A stretch of DNA of 64,000 bases from NCBI RefSeq assembly GCF_002814095.1, contig NZ_CP021914.1:62001-126000 (forward strand). Direction: 5' to 3'. How positions within the stretch are numbered: position 1 is the stretch's first letter; every line of letters starts with the position of its first letter. The position numbers and the translations under genes are program-made. Below the pieces are notes generated by a model that did not search any database, was not told the origin of the DNA, and was given only the letters and a program-made list of their open reading frames with translations. This DNA comes from Sagittula sp. P11. GTDB taxonomy: Bacteria; Pseudomonadota; Alphaproteobacteria; Rhodobacterales; Rhodobacteraceae. Shown here piece after piece: positions 27,888 through 36,378 of this stretch.

Positions 27888-28556
27888 GTGAGCGCGGCCA
27901 AACCCGCCCGACGCAAGCCGGGACGCCCGAAGGACACCGACAGCGCGGACCTGCGCGACCGCATCCTGGACGCGGCAGAGCTGGAATTCGCCGCGCACGG
28001 ATATAATGGTGCGCGGTTGCGGCAGATTGCGGCCCGCGCCGGTGTGAACCCGGCGCTGATCGCCTACTACAACGGCTCCAAGGCGGCGTTGTTCGAAGAG
28101 GTGATCCGCCGCAAGGGGGCCCTGATCGCAGCGGCGCGCCAGGCCAATCTTGATGCGCTTCTGGCCCGTACGTCTGCGCCGCGCGTGCGCGAGATCGTGC
28201 GCGCCTACCTGGAACCGCAATGGGACATGAAGGCCAGCGGTCCGGGCGGAGCGGCATTCGTGCGGATTCAGGCGCGGCTGCATGCAGAGCCGGAAGCCCG
28301 CGCGCTCAACCTGCGGCGCGAGATCTACGACCCAACGGCCAAGCGGTACATCACTGTTCTGGCCGAGGCGCTGCCGCATCTGACCATCGAGGAAGTGAGC
28401 CTGAGGATGGCCTTCCTGGTGGGGACGTACCTGTTCATGCTGAACGACCTTGGACGAGTCGGCGATCTCAGTGACGGGCGCGTGCCAGCGATGGAAAAAG
28501 AGGACCTGCTCGACCATTTGCAGCGCTTTCTGGCCGCCGGACTGCGCGCCGATTGA
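27888..28556 (+). CDS. TetR-family transcriptional regulator
   Basis: 222 residues starting at GTG 27888, 7 bp after nicR. A basic N-terminus (KPARRKPGRPKD) precedes a TetR helix-turn-helix (LRQIAARAGVNPALIAYYNGSKAALFEEVI, about 45-75); the C-terminal domain is ligand-binding and ends in helices. It is co-transcribed with nicR and followed by the nicEDXF operon. Its target is unknown; it may control the nic genes together with NicR. It is not part of the Pseudomonas nic cluster as I know it. Confidence 0.85.
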   Translation: MSAAKPARRKPGRPKDTDSADLRDRILDAAELEFAAHGYNGARLRQIAARAGVNPALIAYYNGSKAALFEEVIRRKGALIAAARQANLDALLARTSAPRVREIVRAYLEPQWDMKASGPGGAAFVRIQARLHAEPEARALNLRREIYDPTAKRYITVLAEALPHLTIEEVSLRMAFLVGTYLFMLNDLGRVGDLSDGRVPAMEKEDLLDHLQRFLAAGLRAD

Positions 28557-28644
28557 TCTCAAGCCTTTAAAATTAAACGAGTTTACAAAAAGTATATAAT
28601 TTAAACTTGTTTCGGTACGAACAAAAAATTAAACATATGAGTAA

Positions 28645-28658
28645 TTCGTATACAAACA
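28645..28658 (+). promoter_or_regulatory. Nic-cluster motif upstream of nicE
   Basis: TTCGTATACAAACA shares its first nine bases with the nicC site. It lies 11 bp before the nicE ATG, within a very AT-rich 100-bp promoter region (28560-28660) that also contains TTCGGTACGAA at 28611-28621. Occupancy here would block transcription or initiation of the nicEDXF operon. Confidence 0.55.
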
Positions 28659-28668
28659 GGTGCAGGAC

Positions 28669-29418
28669 ATGAAATCCTATCGGATCGGCCAGATCGTCCC
28701 CAGTTCCAACATCACGATGGAAACCGAGATCCCGGCGCTTCTGCGTGCCCGCGAAGCCATCGCGCCCGAGCGGTTCACCTTCCATTCGTCGCGGATGCGG
28801 ATGAAGCACGTGACGAAGGAAGAGCTGGCGAAGATGGACGGCGACAGCGACCGCTGCGCGCTGGAGCTGTCGGATGCGCAGGTCGACGTGATGGGGTATG
28901 CTTGTCTCGTGGCGATCATGTCGATGGGCCACGGCTATCACCGCGTTTCGCAAGAGCGCCTGCAGGGCGTGACCAAGGCCAACGAGGCCGAGGCGCCGGT
29001 GGTGACCTCTGCCGGGGCGCTGGTCGAGGGGATCAAGGCGATCGGCGCCAGGAAAGTCGCCGTTGTCGCCCCCTACATGAAGCCGCTGACCGAGATGGTC
29101 GTGGACTATATCCGCAACGAAGGTATCGAGGTGGTGACCTGGCGCGCGCTGGAGATTTCCAACAACCTCGCCGTGGCTGCCCATGACCCGATGAACCTGC
29201 CCGGTATCGTCGGGGAGATGGACACCAGCGGCGTCGATGCGGTGGTGCTGTCGGCCTGCGTGCAGATGCCGTCGCTGCCGGCGGTGTCGACCGTCGAGGC
29301 GCAGGTGGGCAAGCCGGTACTGACCGCCGCGATTGCCACCACCTGGTCGATGCTCAAGGCGCTCGATCTGGACACCCGCGTTCCCGGTGGCGGCACGCTG
29401 CTGTCCGGCGCATACTGA
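28669..29418 (+). CDS. nicE: Maleate cis-trans isomerase (NicE)
   Basis: Asp/Glu-racemase-fold enzyme (249 aa) converting maleate to fumarate, the last step of the pathway. The two catalytic cysteines of maleate isomerases are found at C79 (MGYACLVA) and C197 (LSACVQM). The N-terminal MKSYRIGQIVPSSNITMETE is typical. ATG 28669 is preferred; a GTG at 28660 would add three residues. First gene of a plus-strand operon nicE-nicD-nicX-nicF, with nicD 12 bp downstream. Confidence 0.92.
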   Translation: MKSYRIGQIVPSSNITMETEIPALLRAREAIAPERFTFHSSRMRMKHVTKEELAKMDGDSDRCALELSDAQVDVMGYACLVAIMSMGHGYHRVSQERLQGVTKANEAEAPVVTSAGALVEGIKAIGARKVAVVAPYMKPLTEMVVDYIRNEGIEVVTWRALEISNNLAVAAHDPMNLPGIVGEMDTSGVDAVVLSACVQMPSLPAVSTVEAQVGKPVLTAAIATTWSMLKALDLDTRVPGGGTLLSGAY

Positions 29419-29430
29419 GGGAGAAGATAC

Positions 29431-30213
29431 ATGGCATTCGGATACAACACCCGCGCCAACGGCATCCGCCAGCACCTGATCCGCCATGAAGGCCCCGAAG
29501 GCGCGCCTGAACTGCTGCTGATCCCGGGCATCACTTCACCCGCGATCACTTGGGGCTTTGTCGCTGAACGCCTGGCCGAGCGGTTCGACGTGCATGTGCT
29601 TGACGTCAGGGGCCGGGGCCTGTCCGAGACCGGCGATCTGGATTACACGCTGGATGCCATGGCCGATGACGCTATCGCCCTGGCGCACCAGATGAATAGC
29701 CCCATCATCATGGGCCATTCCATGGGCGCACGCACCGCGATCCGCGCCAACGCCCGCGACCCCGAGGCGTTTGCTGGCTTCCTGCTGGTCGATCCGCCGA
29801 TGAGCGGGCCGATGCGCCGGGCCTATCCGTCCAAATGGCCCTGGTACGGTGACAGCATCGCCATGGCCGCCAAGGGCTGTTCCATCGAGGACATGCGCGC
29901 CTATTGCCCGACCTGGAGCGATGAGCAGCTGGCCCTGCGTGCCGAATGGCTGCACACCTGCCATTGGGGCGCCATCCGCATCGCCTTTGACGGGTTCCAC
30001 ACTGACGACATTCACCAGGACATCCCCAAGATCGCCAAGCCCGCCCGGCTGGTGATCGCCGGGGGTGCCACCGTGGTCGATGCGGACGACCAGGCCGAGG
30101 TCGCCAAACTCAACCCCGGGATCGAACAGCGCATCGTGCCGGATGCAGGGCACATGATCCCCTGGGACAATCTCGACGGCTTCCTCGACGCCGTGCTCGA
30201 CTTCACCGCGTAA
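29431..30213 (+). CDS. nicD: N-formylmaleamate deformylase (NicD)
   Basis: Alpha/beta hydrolase (260 aa) that cleaves N-formylmaleamate to maleamate and formate. The nucleophile elbow GHSMG places Ser97, with Asp121 (LLVDPPMSG) and His241 (DAGHMIPW) completing the triad in the order known for NicD. It lies between nicE and nicX with short gaps. The formate produced could feed the formate dehydrogenase encoded at 56477-61348. Confidence 0.9.
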   Translation: MAFGYNTRANGIRQHLIRHEGPEGAPELLLIPGITSPAITWGFVAERLAERFDVHVLDVRGRGLSETGDLDYTLDAMADDAIALAHQMNSPIIMGHSMGARTAIRANARDPEAFAGFLLVDPPMSGPMRRAYPSKWPWYGDSIAMAAKGCSIEDMRAYCPTWSDEQLALRAEWLHTCHWGAIRIAFDGFHTDDIHQDIPKIAKPARLVIAGGATVVDADDQAEVAKLNPGIEQRIVPDAGHMIPWDNLDGFLDAVLDFTA

Positions 30214-30240
30214 GACAACCGGAATTCAGGGAGAGACAAG

Positions 30241-31272
30241 ATGGACCAACAAAGCTTTACCGAGATCTGCCTGCACCAGCTGAAGATGTCCGGCGTCAAG
30301 TCCGACGAGCGGCTGATCGTGCTGACCCAGGGCAGCGAGCGGCTGGACTATGCCGATGCCTTCATGGCGGCGGGCCGGATCCTCGGTGCAAACATGTATC
30401 ACATGCGCCTGCCCGCGCCGCCGGTTGTCGGCGCCTGGGCGGTGGGTCAGACCGGTCTGGCCGCGATGCCCGAAGCGGTCGAGGCGCTGAAGAACTGCGA
30501 CATGCTGATCGACTGCATCTTCCTGCTGTTCTCGCCGGAGCAATTCGCCATCCAGGCCGCCGGCACCCGCATCCTGACCGCGGTGGAGCCGCCGGAGCTG
30601 CTGGCCCGCATGCTGCCCTCGCAGGAGCTGCGCGAGAAGGTGGAGATCGGGGCGGAATACCTGTCCAAAGCCAAGGTGATGCGGATCACCTCGCCGCATG
30701 GCACCGACGTGACCTACAAGCTCAACACCTACGAGACGGTGGCCGAGTACGCCTGCACCGACACGCCGGGTCGCTGGGATCACTGGCCGTCGGGCTTTGT
30801 CTTTACAGGCGGGGACGATGACGGGGTGGACGGCCAGATCGTCGTGGCGCCCGGTGACATTCTCTTGCCGCAGAACATGTATGTGCGCGAACCGATCACC
30901 TACACGATCGAAAAGGGCTGGGTCACCGATATCCGCGGCGGCCTCGATGCGGAGCTGGTCAAATCCTACATGGATGCCTTTAACGATCCGCGCGGCATGG
31001 GGATGAGCCATGTGGGCTGGGGCATGAACCCCGATGCCAAGTGGCATGGTATGACCCCGGGCGAATTCCCGGGCGGCATGGGCATGGAGCCGCGCAGCTT
31101 CTACGGCAATGTGATGTTCTCCACCGGGCCGAACAACGAGCTTGGCGGACCGAATGACACCCCCTGCCATCTCGACATCCCGATGCGCGGCTGTTCGCTG
31201 TTCCTCGACGACGAGCCGATCGTGGTCGATGGCGATCTGGTGGTTAAAGAGATGCAGATGGAGCGCGGCTGA
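30241..31272 (+). CDS. nicX: 2,5-dihydroxypyridine 5,6-dioxygenase (NicX)
   Basis: Iron(II)-dependent extradiol-type dioxygenase (343 aa) opening 2,5-dihydroxypyridine to N-formylmaleamate. The metal triad known for NicX appears as H257 (SHVGWG) and the HLD pair H310/D312 (PCHLDIPMRGC). Length matches the characterised enzymes. A GGGAGAG ribosome-binding site lies just before the ATG. Third gene of the operon. Confidence 0.92.
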   Translation: MDQQSFTEICLHQLKMSGVKSDERLIVLTQGSERLDYADAFMAAGRILGANMYHMRLPAPPVVGAWAVGQTGLAAMPEAVEALKNCDMLIDCIFLLFSPEQFAIQAAGTRILTAVEPPELLARMLPSQELREKVEIGAEYLSKAKVMRITSPHGTDVTYKLNTYETVAEYACTDTPGRWDHWPSGFVFTGGDDDGVDGQIVVAPGDILLPQNMYVREPITYTIEKGWVTDIRGGLDAELVKSYMDAFNDPRGMGMSHVGWGMNPDAKWHGMTPGEFPGGMGMEPRSFYGNVMFSTGPNNELGGPNDTPCHLDIPMRGCSLFLDDEPIVVDGDLVVKEMQMERG

Positions 31273-31293
31273 GGCCGCGCAGGAGGACCAGGG

Positions 31294-31917
31294 ATGTCTC
31301 AGGAACAGGTCTATTCCGACGCCGGTTTCGGCCAGCCGGTGCCGCGCGGCACACGCCCGGCGATTGTGGTGGTGGATTTCTCTTACGGGTTCACCGACAC
31401 GCAATACCCCACCGCATCTGACGCAAGCGCCCAGATGGCCAAGACGCGCCGGATTTGCGATATCGCCCGCGACAAGGGCTTCCCGGTGATCTTCTCGACC
31501 ATCGCCTTTCACCTCGGTGAACTGGACACCCTGCCTTGGCTCCGGAAAGCCGCCGGCATGCGCGCTCTCGTCGAAGGATCGCGGCTTGTCGAAATCGACG
31601 CCGCTACCGGTATCCAGCCAAACGACCCCATCGTCGTCAAGAAGGGCGCATCGTCCTTTTTCGGCTCGACCCTTGCGGCTCTGCTGACCGGCGCCAAGAC
31701 CGATACGCTGGTCGTCTGCGGCGCAACCACCTCGGGCTGCGTGCGGGCAACTGTCGTCGATGCGGTACAATCGGGTTTCAACGTGCTGGTGCCGCGCGAT
31801 TGCTGCGCCGACCGCGCCGCCGCCCCGCACGAGGCAAACCTCTATGACATGAACCAGAAATACGCCGATGTCACCGACGCGGCGGATATCGCGGCCTGGC
31901 TCGACAGCCTCGCCTGA
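31294..31917 (+). CDS. nicF: Maleamate amidohydrolase (NicF)
   Basis: Isochorismatase-fold cysteine hydrolase (207 aa) releasing ammonia from maleamate to give maleate. Catalytic residues are Asp28 (VVVDFSYGF), Lys117 (VVKKGASSFFGS) and Cys149 (TTSGCVRATV). It closes the run of catabolic enzymes. A 12-bp palindrome AGGCACGTGCCT sits just after the stop (31919-31930), before the transporter genes. Confidence 0.91.
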   Translation: MSQEQVYSDAGFGQPVPRGTRPAIVVVDFSYGFTDTQYPTASDASAQMAKTRRICDIARDKGFPVIFSTIAFHLGELDTLPWLRKAAGMRALVEGSRLVEIDAATGIQPNDPIVVKKGASSFFGSTLAALLTGAKTDTLVVCGATTSGCVRATVVDAVQSGFNVLVPRDCCADRAAAPHEANLYDMNQKYADVTDAADIAAWLDSLA

Positions 31918-32033
31918 GAGGCACGTGCCTGCGCGGTCTTCAGGCCGCCTGGCACTCCTTGACGGCAGCCAATAAGCGGTGCGGCAAAGCACCCGACCGC
32001 AAACACCTCAACACACCAACGGGAGCACCCACA

Positions 32034-32219
32034 ATGCTACGTACAGTATCCCTATGCCTGGTGGGGCTGGTCATCCTGGCCTGCTACGCCGTGCCCTACG
32101 GTCTGCTTGGCGACACGCCAAGCTGGACCGGGGCCTTTCTGTTCTGGACCCTCGCGGGCGTCGCCATCATCGTGCTGAACGCACTGGCGACCGCGTCTTT
32201 CTCGGAGGATGAGCAATGA
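32034..32219 (+). CDS. Small two-helix membrane protein partnered with the SSS transporter
   Basis: 61 residues with two membrane segments (about 5-24 and 33-55) and an acidic C-terminus SFSEDEQ. ATG 32034 has GGGAG upstream. Its stop overlaps the start of the sodium/solute symporter gene (ATGA). Small two-helix partner genes before SSS-family transporters are known (for example YhjB/YhjC-like pairs), so an accessory or stabilising subunit is likely. No named family was recognised with certainty. Confidence 0.75.
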   Translation: MLRTVSLCLVGLVILACYAVPYGLLGDTPSWTGAFLFWTLAGVAIIVLNALATASFSEDEQ

Positions 32220-33697
32220 GCCAGTCGTTCATCTGGTACGGGATCGGCGCTTATGTCGTAATCTCGGTCATCGTCGCGTTGCTGTCGCGCGCGGGCAAAT
32301 CCACCACCATGTCGGATTACTTTCTGGGCGGGCGCAGCATGGGCGGCGTTGTCTCGGCTCTGAGCTATTCCGCAACCACCTATTCCGCCTTCATGATGGT
32401 CGGCCTCGCGGGGCTGACCTACAAGGGCGGCGTTGGCGCTCTGGGTTTTGAGATCGTCTATTTCGCCGGCGTCTCGCTGGTGGCGGTCTTCGGCCCGCGC
32501 TTTTGGGCCGCTGGCAAGAAATACGGCTTTGTCACCCCGTCGGAAATGCTGGGCGCGCGTTATGGCAGCCGCTGGGTCGCTATTGCGGCGGCGGTGGTGA
32601 GCTGCGTCTTCCTGATCCCCTATTCGGCGGTGCAGCTGTCGGGCATCGGCTACCTCGTCTCGGGCATGACCGAAGGCGGCATTTCCTTCGGGACTGGTCT
32701 CCTGATTGCCACCGTACTGGCGATCTTCTTTTCGTATGTGGCAGGCATCCGCTCGGTCATGTGGACCGACAGCCTGCAAGCGCTGGTCATGATCGTCGCA
32801 TCGGCGCTGGTCGCCATCCTGGTGGTCAGCGAGCTTGGCGGGTTCAACGCCATGTTTGCCACCGTGGCCGAGCGCAAGCCCGAGATGCTGACCGTGCCGG
32901 GTCCGGGCCTGTTCAGCCTGCAGACGTTCATCGGCCTGACGATCCCTTGGTTCTTCTTCTCGATCTCGAATCCGCAGGTCAGCCAGCGTCTGTTCATGCC
33001 GGAATCCCTTGGCGCGCTGCGCCGGATGCTGCTGATCTTCCTGTGCTTCGGCCTGATCTACACGCTGGTATCGGTGATCTGGGGCTTCTCGGCATTCGTC
33101 GCCTTCCCGGATCTGGCCAGCCCGGACCTGGCGACCTCGGTCCTGCTGGCGTCTGATTTCGTGCCGCCGGTGCTGGGTGTCATCGTGATGGTGGGCATCC
33201 TCGCCGCAGCGGTGTCGACCATCGACTCCATCCTGCTGACCCTGTCGTCCATGGTGGCGCGGGACGTCTATGGCAATGTCGGCGGCGATCAGTCCGATCA
33301 CCGTCAGCTGTGGGTCGGCAAGCTGGTTATCCCGGTGATCTCGCTTCTGGCGTTGGGGTTTGCCGCGCTGGAGCTGAGCCTGATCTCGATCCTGTCGGTA
33401 GCGGCCTCCGCTGGCCTCGTGTTCACCGTACCCGCCATCGTCGGCGCGTTCTTCTGGAAGCGCGGCACGGCTGCGGGGGCGCTGGCCTCCATCGCGGGGG
33501 GTGGTCTTTTCGTGATCGTGATGTATCTGACCGGCAACAAGCTCTTTGGCTATAACGCGGGCATTCTCGGTCTGCCGGTTTCCACACTGCTGTTCGTCGG
33601 CGTCAGCCTTGTGACCCGTGTCAGCAACGAGGTGACCGAGGGCTTCGTCGCTCAACGTGCATCCGAACCTGTCAGAGCCGCCGTCAACGCGGGCTGA
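32216..33697 (+). CDS. Sodium/solute symporter (SSS family), candidate nicotinate importer
   Basis: 493-residue inner-membrane protein with about 13 membrane segments. SSS hallmarks are SDYFLGGRSMGGVVSALSYSATTYS (32-56) and GILAAAVSTIDSILLTLSSMVARD in the second half, including the Na2-site Ser/Thr pair. It is translationally coupled to the small gene before it and lies at the end of the nic cluster, so nicotinate or another pyridine is a likely substrate. This is inference from context; Pseudomonas uses MFS NicT here. Confidence 0.88.
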   Translation: MSQSFIWYGIGAYVVISVIVALLSRAGKSTTMSDYFLGGRSMGGVVSALSYSATTYSAFMMVGLAGLTYKGGVGALGFEIVYFAGVSLVAVFGPRFWAAGKKYGFVTPSEMLGARYGSRWVAIAAAVVSCVFLIPYSAVQLSGIGYLVSGMTEGGISFGTGLLIATVLAIFFSYVAGIRSVMWTDSLQALVMIVASALVAILVVSELGGFNAMFATVAERKPEMLTVPGPGLFSLQTFIGLTIPWFFFSISNPQVSQRLFMPESLGALRRMLLIFLCFGLIYTLVSVIWGFSAFVAFPDLASPDLATSVLLASDFVPPVLGVIVMVGILAAAVSTIDSILLTLSSMVARDVYGNVGGDQSDHRQLWVGKLVIPVISLLALGFAALELSLISILSVAASAGLVFTVPAIVGAFFWKRGTAAGALASIAGGGLFVIVMYLTGNKLFGYNAGILGLPVSTLLFVGVSLVTRVSNEVTEGFVAQRASEPVRAAVNAG

Positions 33698-33713
33698 GGC
33701 CTGATCCGACACC

Positions 33714-33749
33714 AGGACCGGCTCCGCCCTTTTCGGCGGGGCCGGTCCT
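33714..33749 (+). terminator. Terminator-like hairpin after the nic transporter gene
   Basis: AGGACCGGCTCCGCC and GGCGGGGCCGGTCCT pair over 15 bp with one wobble, loop CTTTTC, 16 bp after the stop codon. No U-run follows, but stem stability and position support termination of the nic operon. Confidence 0.65.
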
Positions 33750-33986
33750 CAAGTCGCGCCGATTGCCGCATCCTCATGACGGCTTCGATGGGGATAGATA
33801 GAGGAACGCGCCCCTGCGGGTGGCTCAGGCGGGCGGTTTTAATTTGGTCTGACGCACATTCTGCGGCGTCATCATTCCAGAGGGTAGCTTGACACCTCGA
33901 AGGGGATATCTGACCGGGCCGCGGGCAAGCGGCTACCAGCGTTCACCGCCACCCGTCCATTGGTGTCGGCATGGTCCCCCCGGCAG

Positions 33987-34130
33987 CCGCCACCAACGCC
34001 GGGATCGAGACCTCACACATGATCCGCAAGGGGCAGATCATGGCGAACGGGGAAACGGCTTTCCAGATCTTCGCCGGACTCGCAGCATAAGACTGTCCTG
34101 CGGCCAGGCCATTCCGCTTTCAGGAAAACT
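33987..34130 (+). pseudogene. 3' remnant of a transposase (IS6-family-like), left copy
   Basis: Translation gives GIETSHMIRKGQIMANGETA followed by FQIFAGLAA and a TAA stop at 34088-34090. The string ETSHMIRKGQ resembles the C-terminus of IS6/IS240-type transposases (EAMHMIRKGQ). A second, inverted copy at 39590-39732 is nearly identical over about 143 bp. The 5' part of the element is absent. The rest of the gap from 33750 to 34213 shows no gene. Confidence 0.6.
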
Positions 34131-34213
34131 CAGCGGCAGAACCGTCGGGCAAGCTTCGACCGCGATGACCCACGGATCGGTCGTGCGTGCTCCGCGATCG
34201 CCTTCCGCAGGCG

Positions 34214-35539
34214 TCAGAACCGCCGGGTGATGCCCACCAACGCGCGGCGGTTTTCGTAGCTGAAGATGTCGTTGTTCGAGTCCTGCTGCTCTGCTCCGAG
34301 TTCGAGCACCGGCGCAAAGCCCGCAACCGCCCAGTCGCGGTGCGTGAGCTTCAGTGACAGGCTCTGGCGCCGGTCCTCGCGCACAATTCCGAGCAGGCTG
34401 TCGGGACCCTCGCGCTCATGCCGGCCAAGCGCCAAGGTCAGCTCGGCGAGCAGCCCCCCTTCGAAGGCGTAGCGCGCGCCAAGCGTCACCGCTCCACCTT
34501 GCCCGGCTTCGGTTGCGAGCTCGCTTTCGGTCCGCTCCAGTTGCAAACCGAAGCTGAGTTGGAGGCGGGGCGTGACCGTGTGGCTGAGCGATGCGGCTCC
34601 GACGGATCGGGTGGCAGGCTCGGTGCCGGGGCCTTCATAGTCGGTGCGTTCGCGGATCAGCGTCAGGTTCAGCGTGCTCCGCGCCTTGGCGTCGATGGAC
34701 CGGCCCCAGGTCAGATAGACGCCGCGCGTGTTGGCGTAGGCCTCTCCGTCGATCCAGCGCTTTCCAAGGGTGAGCCCGGCGCCCAGCCTGCGGTTGCGGT
34801 CGCCGAAGTGCAACAGCCCCAGTTCCGCCCGTGCCTGAATGTCGTCGGGCGCGCCCTCTTCGTAAAGCCGCGCATCGACGGCCGCTCCCAGCCGAAGCCT
34901 CAGATCCGGTCCCAGCCGGGGCAGGGCGGCAAGCCCAAGCCCAAGCTCGATGCCCCGGGCCGGCTGCGCGCGTGAGCCATCCTTGAGCTTGAAGGGCCGG
35001 TCGCCGATCATGATGGTGTCAACCGCGGTCCGTTTCGCAGGGTTGCTTTCGGGCACGATTGCGAAGCGGAAATTGCCCTCCCAGACCCGGGCGCGGTCGA
35101 TCTCGTCGATGCGCCGCGTCACCTCGGCGGCAAGCGACGGCGGCAGCGCGGCTCCGCGCGCCAGGGAATAGTGGTAGCGCGCGCGTTCTGCCTGACCCGC
35201 AGCCTCGAGCGCGTTGGCGAGTTCCAGACGGTAGTTGACGGCATCGGGCGCAAGAGAGACCAGCCGGTCGAGCCAAGGCTGCGCCGCGCGCGGTCGACCC
35301 TGCCGAATATGCGCCATGGAGAGTGCCCAGAGACGGCGCAGCTCGGCTTCGCGCACCGCTTGGGGCCCCATTCCCTGCAGGGCGGAAATAGCTGTGGCAT
35401 AGTCTCCGGCATTTACCTGCGCCTCGGCGCGGGCAATCGCGTCAGGCTGCTGCGCCGGCGCTTGGGACACAAGCGCCAGTGCAAGGAAAAGGCCCGCGAG
35501 CAGGCGCCGCACGCCCAATGCCGCGAGCCTTGTCATCAT
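34214..35539 (-). CDS. Slam-type outer-membrane translocator (surface lipoprotein assembly modifier)
   Basis: 441 residues. A Sec signal peptide (about 1-29, ending SQAPAQQ) is followed by a helical TPR-like domain (30-150, with repeats such as EAQVNAGDYATAISALQG and AVNYRLELANALEAAGQAERARYHY), then a C-terminal outer-membrane beta-barrel of alternating strands ending in Phe (YENRRALVGITRRF). This two-part layout is that of Slam proteins, which move lipoproteins across the outer membrane to the cell surface. The upstream gene, overlapping by 4 bp, encodes a matching lipoprotein substrate. Found by architecture and motifs; a profile search was not possible. Confidence 0.78.
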   Translation of the reverse strand: MMTRLAALGVRRLLAGLFLALALVSQAPAQQPDAIARAEAQVNAGDYATAISALQGMGPQAVREAELRRLWALSMAHIRQGRPRAAQPWLDRLVSLAPDAVNYRLELANALEAAGQAERARYHYSLARGAALPPSLAAEVTRRIDEIDRARVWEGNFRFAIVPESNPAKRTAVDTIMIGDRPFKLKDGSRAQPARGIELGLGLAALPRLGPDLRLRLGAAVDARLYEEGAPDDIQARAELGLLHFGDRNRRLGAGLTLGKRWIDGEAYANTRGVYLTWGRSIDAKARSTLNLTLIRERTDYEGPGTEPATRSVGAASLSHTVTPRLQLSFGLQLERTESELATEAGQGGAVTLGARYAFEGGLLAELTLALGRHEREGPDSLLGIVREDRRQSLSLKLTHRDWAVAGFAPVLELGAEQQDSNNDIFSYENRRALVGITRRF

Positions 35540-36225
35540 TTTTGTTCGATGTAGTAGGTGCCTGCGATGGCGCCGTCGAACACCGCCGGATTGGACGAAC
35601 CCGGCAGGTTGTAACCGCCGACCACCGGCCCAAGGGCGGCCTCACCGGCATTGCCGAAGAAGGACCCTCCCAACGTGATAAGCGTGTCGGCCGTGGTGCC
35701 GCCCTGGCTCAGGTCGCCGGTGAGGGTGACGCTCAGCGCCCCGGTCTGTGTCTCCGGGACGGTGATCCCGCCCACGTTCATCGCGGGATTGACCACCCGA
35801 CTGATGGACCCGCCGAAGCTGTCGTTCACGGTCAGAGTTCCGTCGATGGTGCCCGTTTCGCCGGTCGCCAGCGTGCCGGTGAAATTCGACGCTGTCCCGG
35901 TGAACGGGTTGGTGGTCTGTCCGTCATTCCAGGCCACATCGAGGTTCAGATCGCCCTCGACCTGGCCGATCGTGCTGGAAGGATCGGTCACGTCCACCTT
36001 CAGCCGTCCGGCATAGGATGCGTTGATCGCGGTCGGCATGTTCGACGTCGGAGCCTTGGCGGTGACGCGATCGAACTCCGCGTCGAAACCTGAGCCGCTG
36101 GCTCCGCCGCCTCCGCCGCCGCCACCGGCTCCGCCACCACCACCACTGCCGCCATGCAGACAGCCGGACAGCGACGTTCCAAGCACCAGCGCCAAGCCGA
36201 GCCGCCCAAGAATTGCAATGCGCAT
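35536..36225 (-). CDS. Surface lipoprotein, TbpB-like beta-barrel, presumed Slam substrate
   Basis: 229 residues. Signal peptide with lipobox LSGC; the lipidated Cys is C22. Residues 25-46 form an almost pure Gly/Ser/Ala linker, as in surface-tethered lipoproteins. The rest is Gly/Thr/Asn-rich beta structure, with FTGTLATGETGTIDGTLTV and a closing segment GGSFFGNAGEAALGPVVGGY like the C-lobe barrel of transferrin-binding-protein-B-type lipoproteins (F-GP-A-E--G). First gene of the pair with the Slam gene. The ligand is unknown. Confidence 0.78.
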   Translation of the reverse strand: MRIAILGRLGLALVLGTSLSGCLHGGSGGGGGAGGGGGGGGASGSGFDAEFDRVTAKAPTSNMPTAINASYAGRLKVDVTDPSSTIGQVEGDLNLDVAWNDGQTTNPFTGTASNFTGTLATGETGTIDGTLTVNDSFGGSISRVVNPAMNVGGITVPETQTGALSVTLTGDLSQGGTTADTLITLGGSFFGNAGEAALGPVVGGYNLPGSSNPAVFDGAIAGTYYIEQK

Positions 36226-36378
36226 CCCTCTTATCCTTAATAAATTGATAATAAATCCTTTTGGCGTCCGGGAATTGCGCTGTCTCTCCCCTGTTCAGGG
36301 GTATTCAAGCAAAAAAACAGGCACTAAGCTTTCGGAATGCTTGGTTTTTGATGTTTCTCGTGACATGGCACCCACCGC

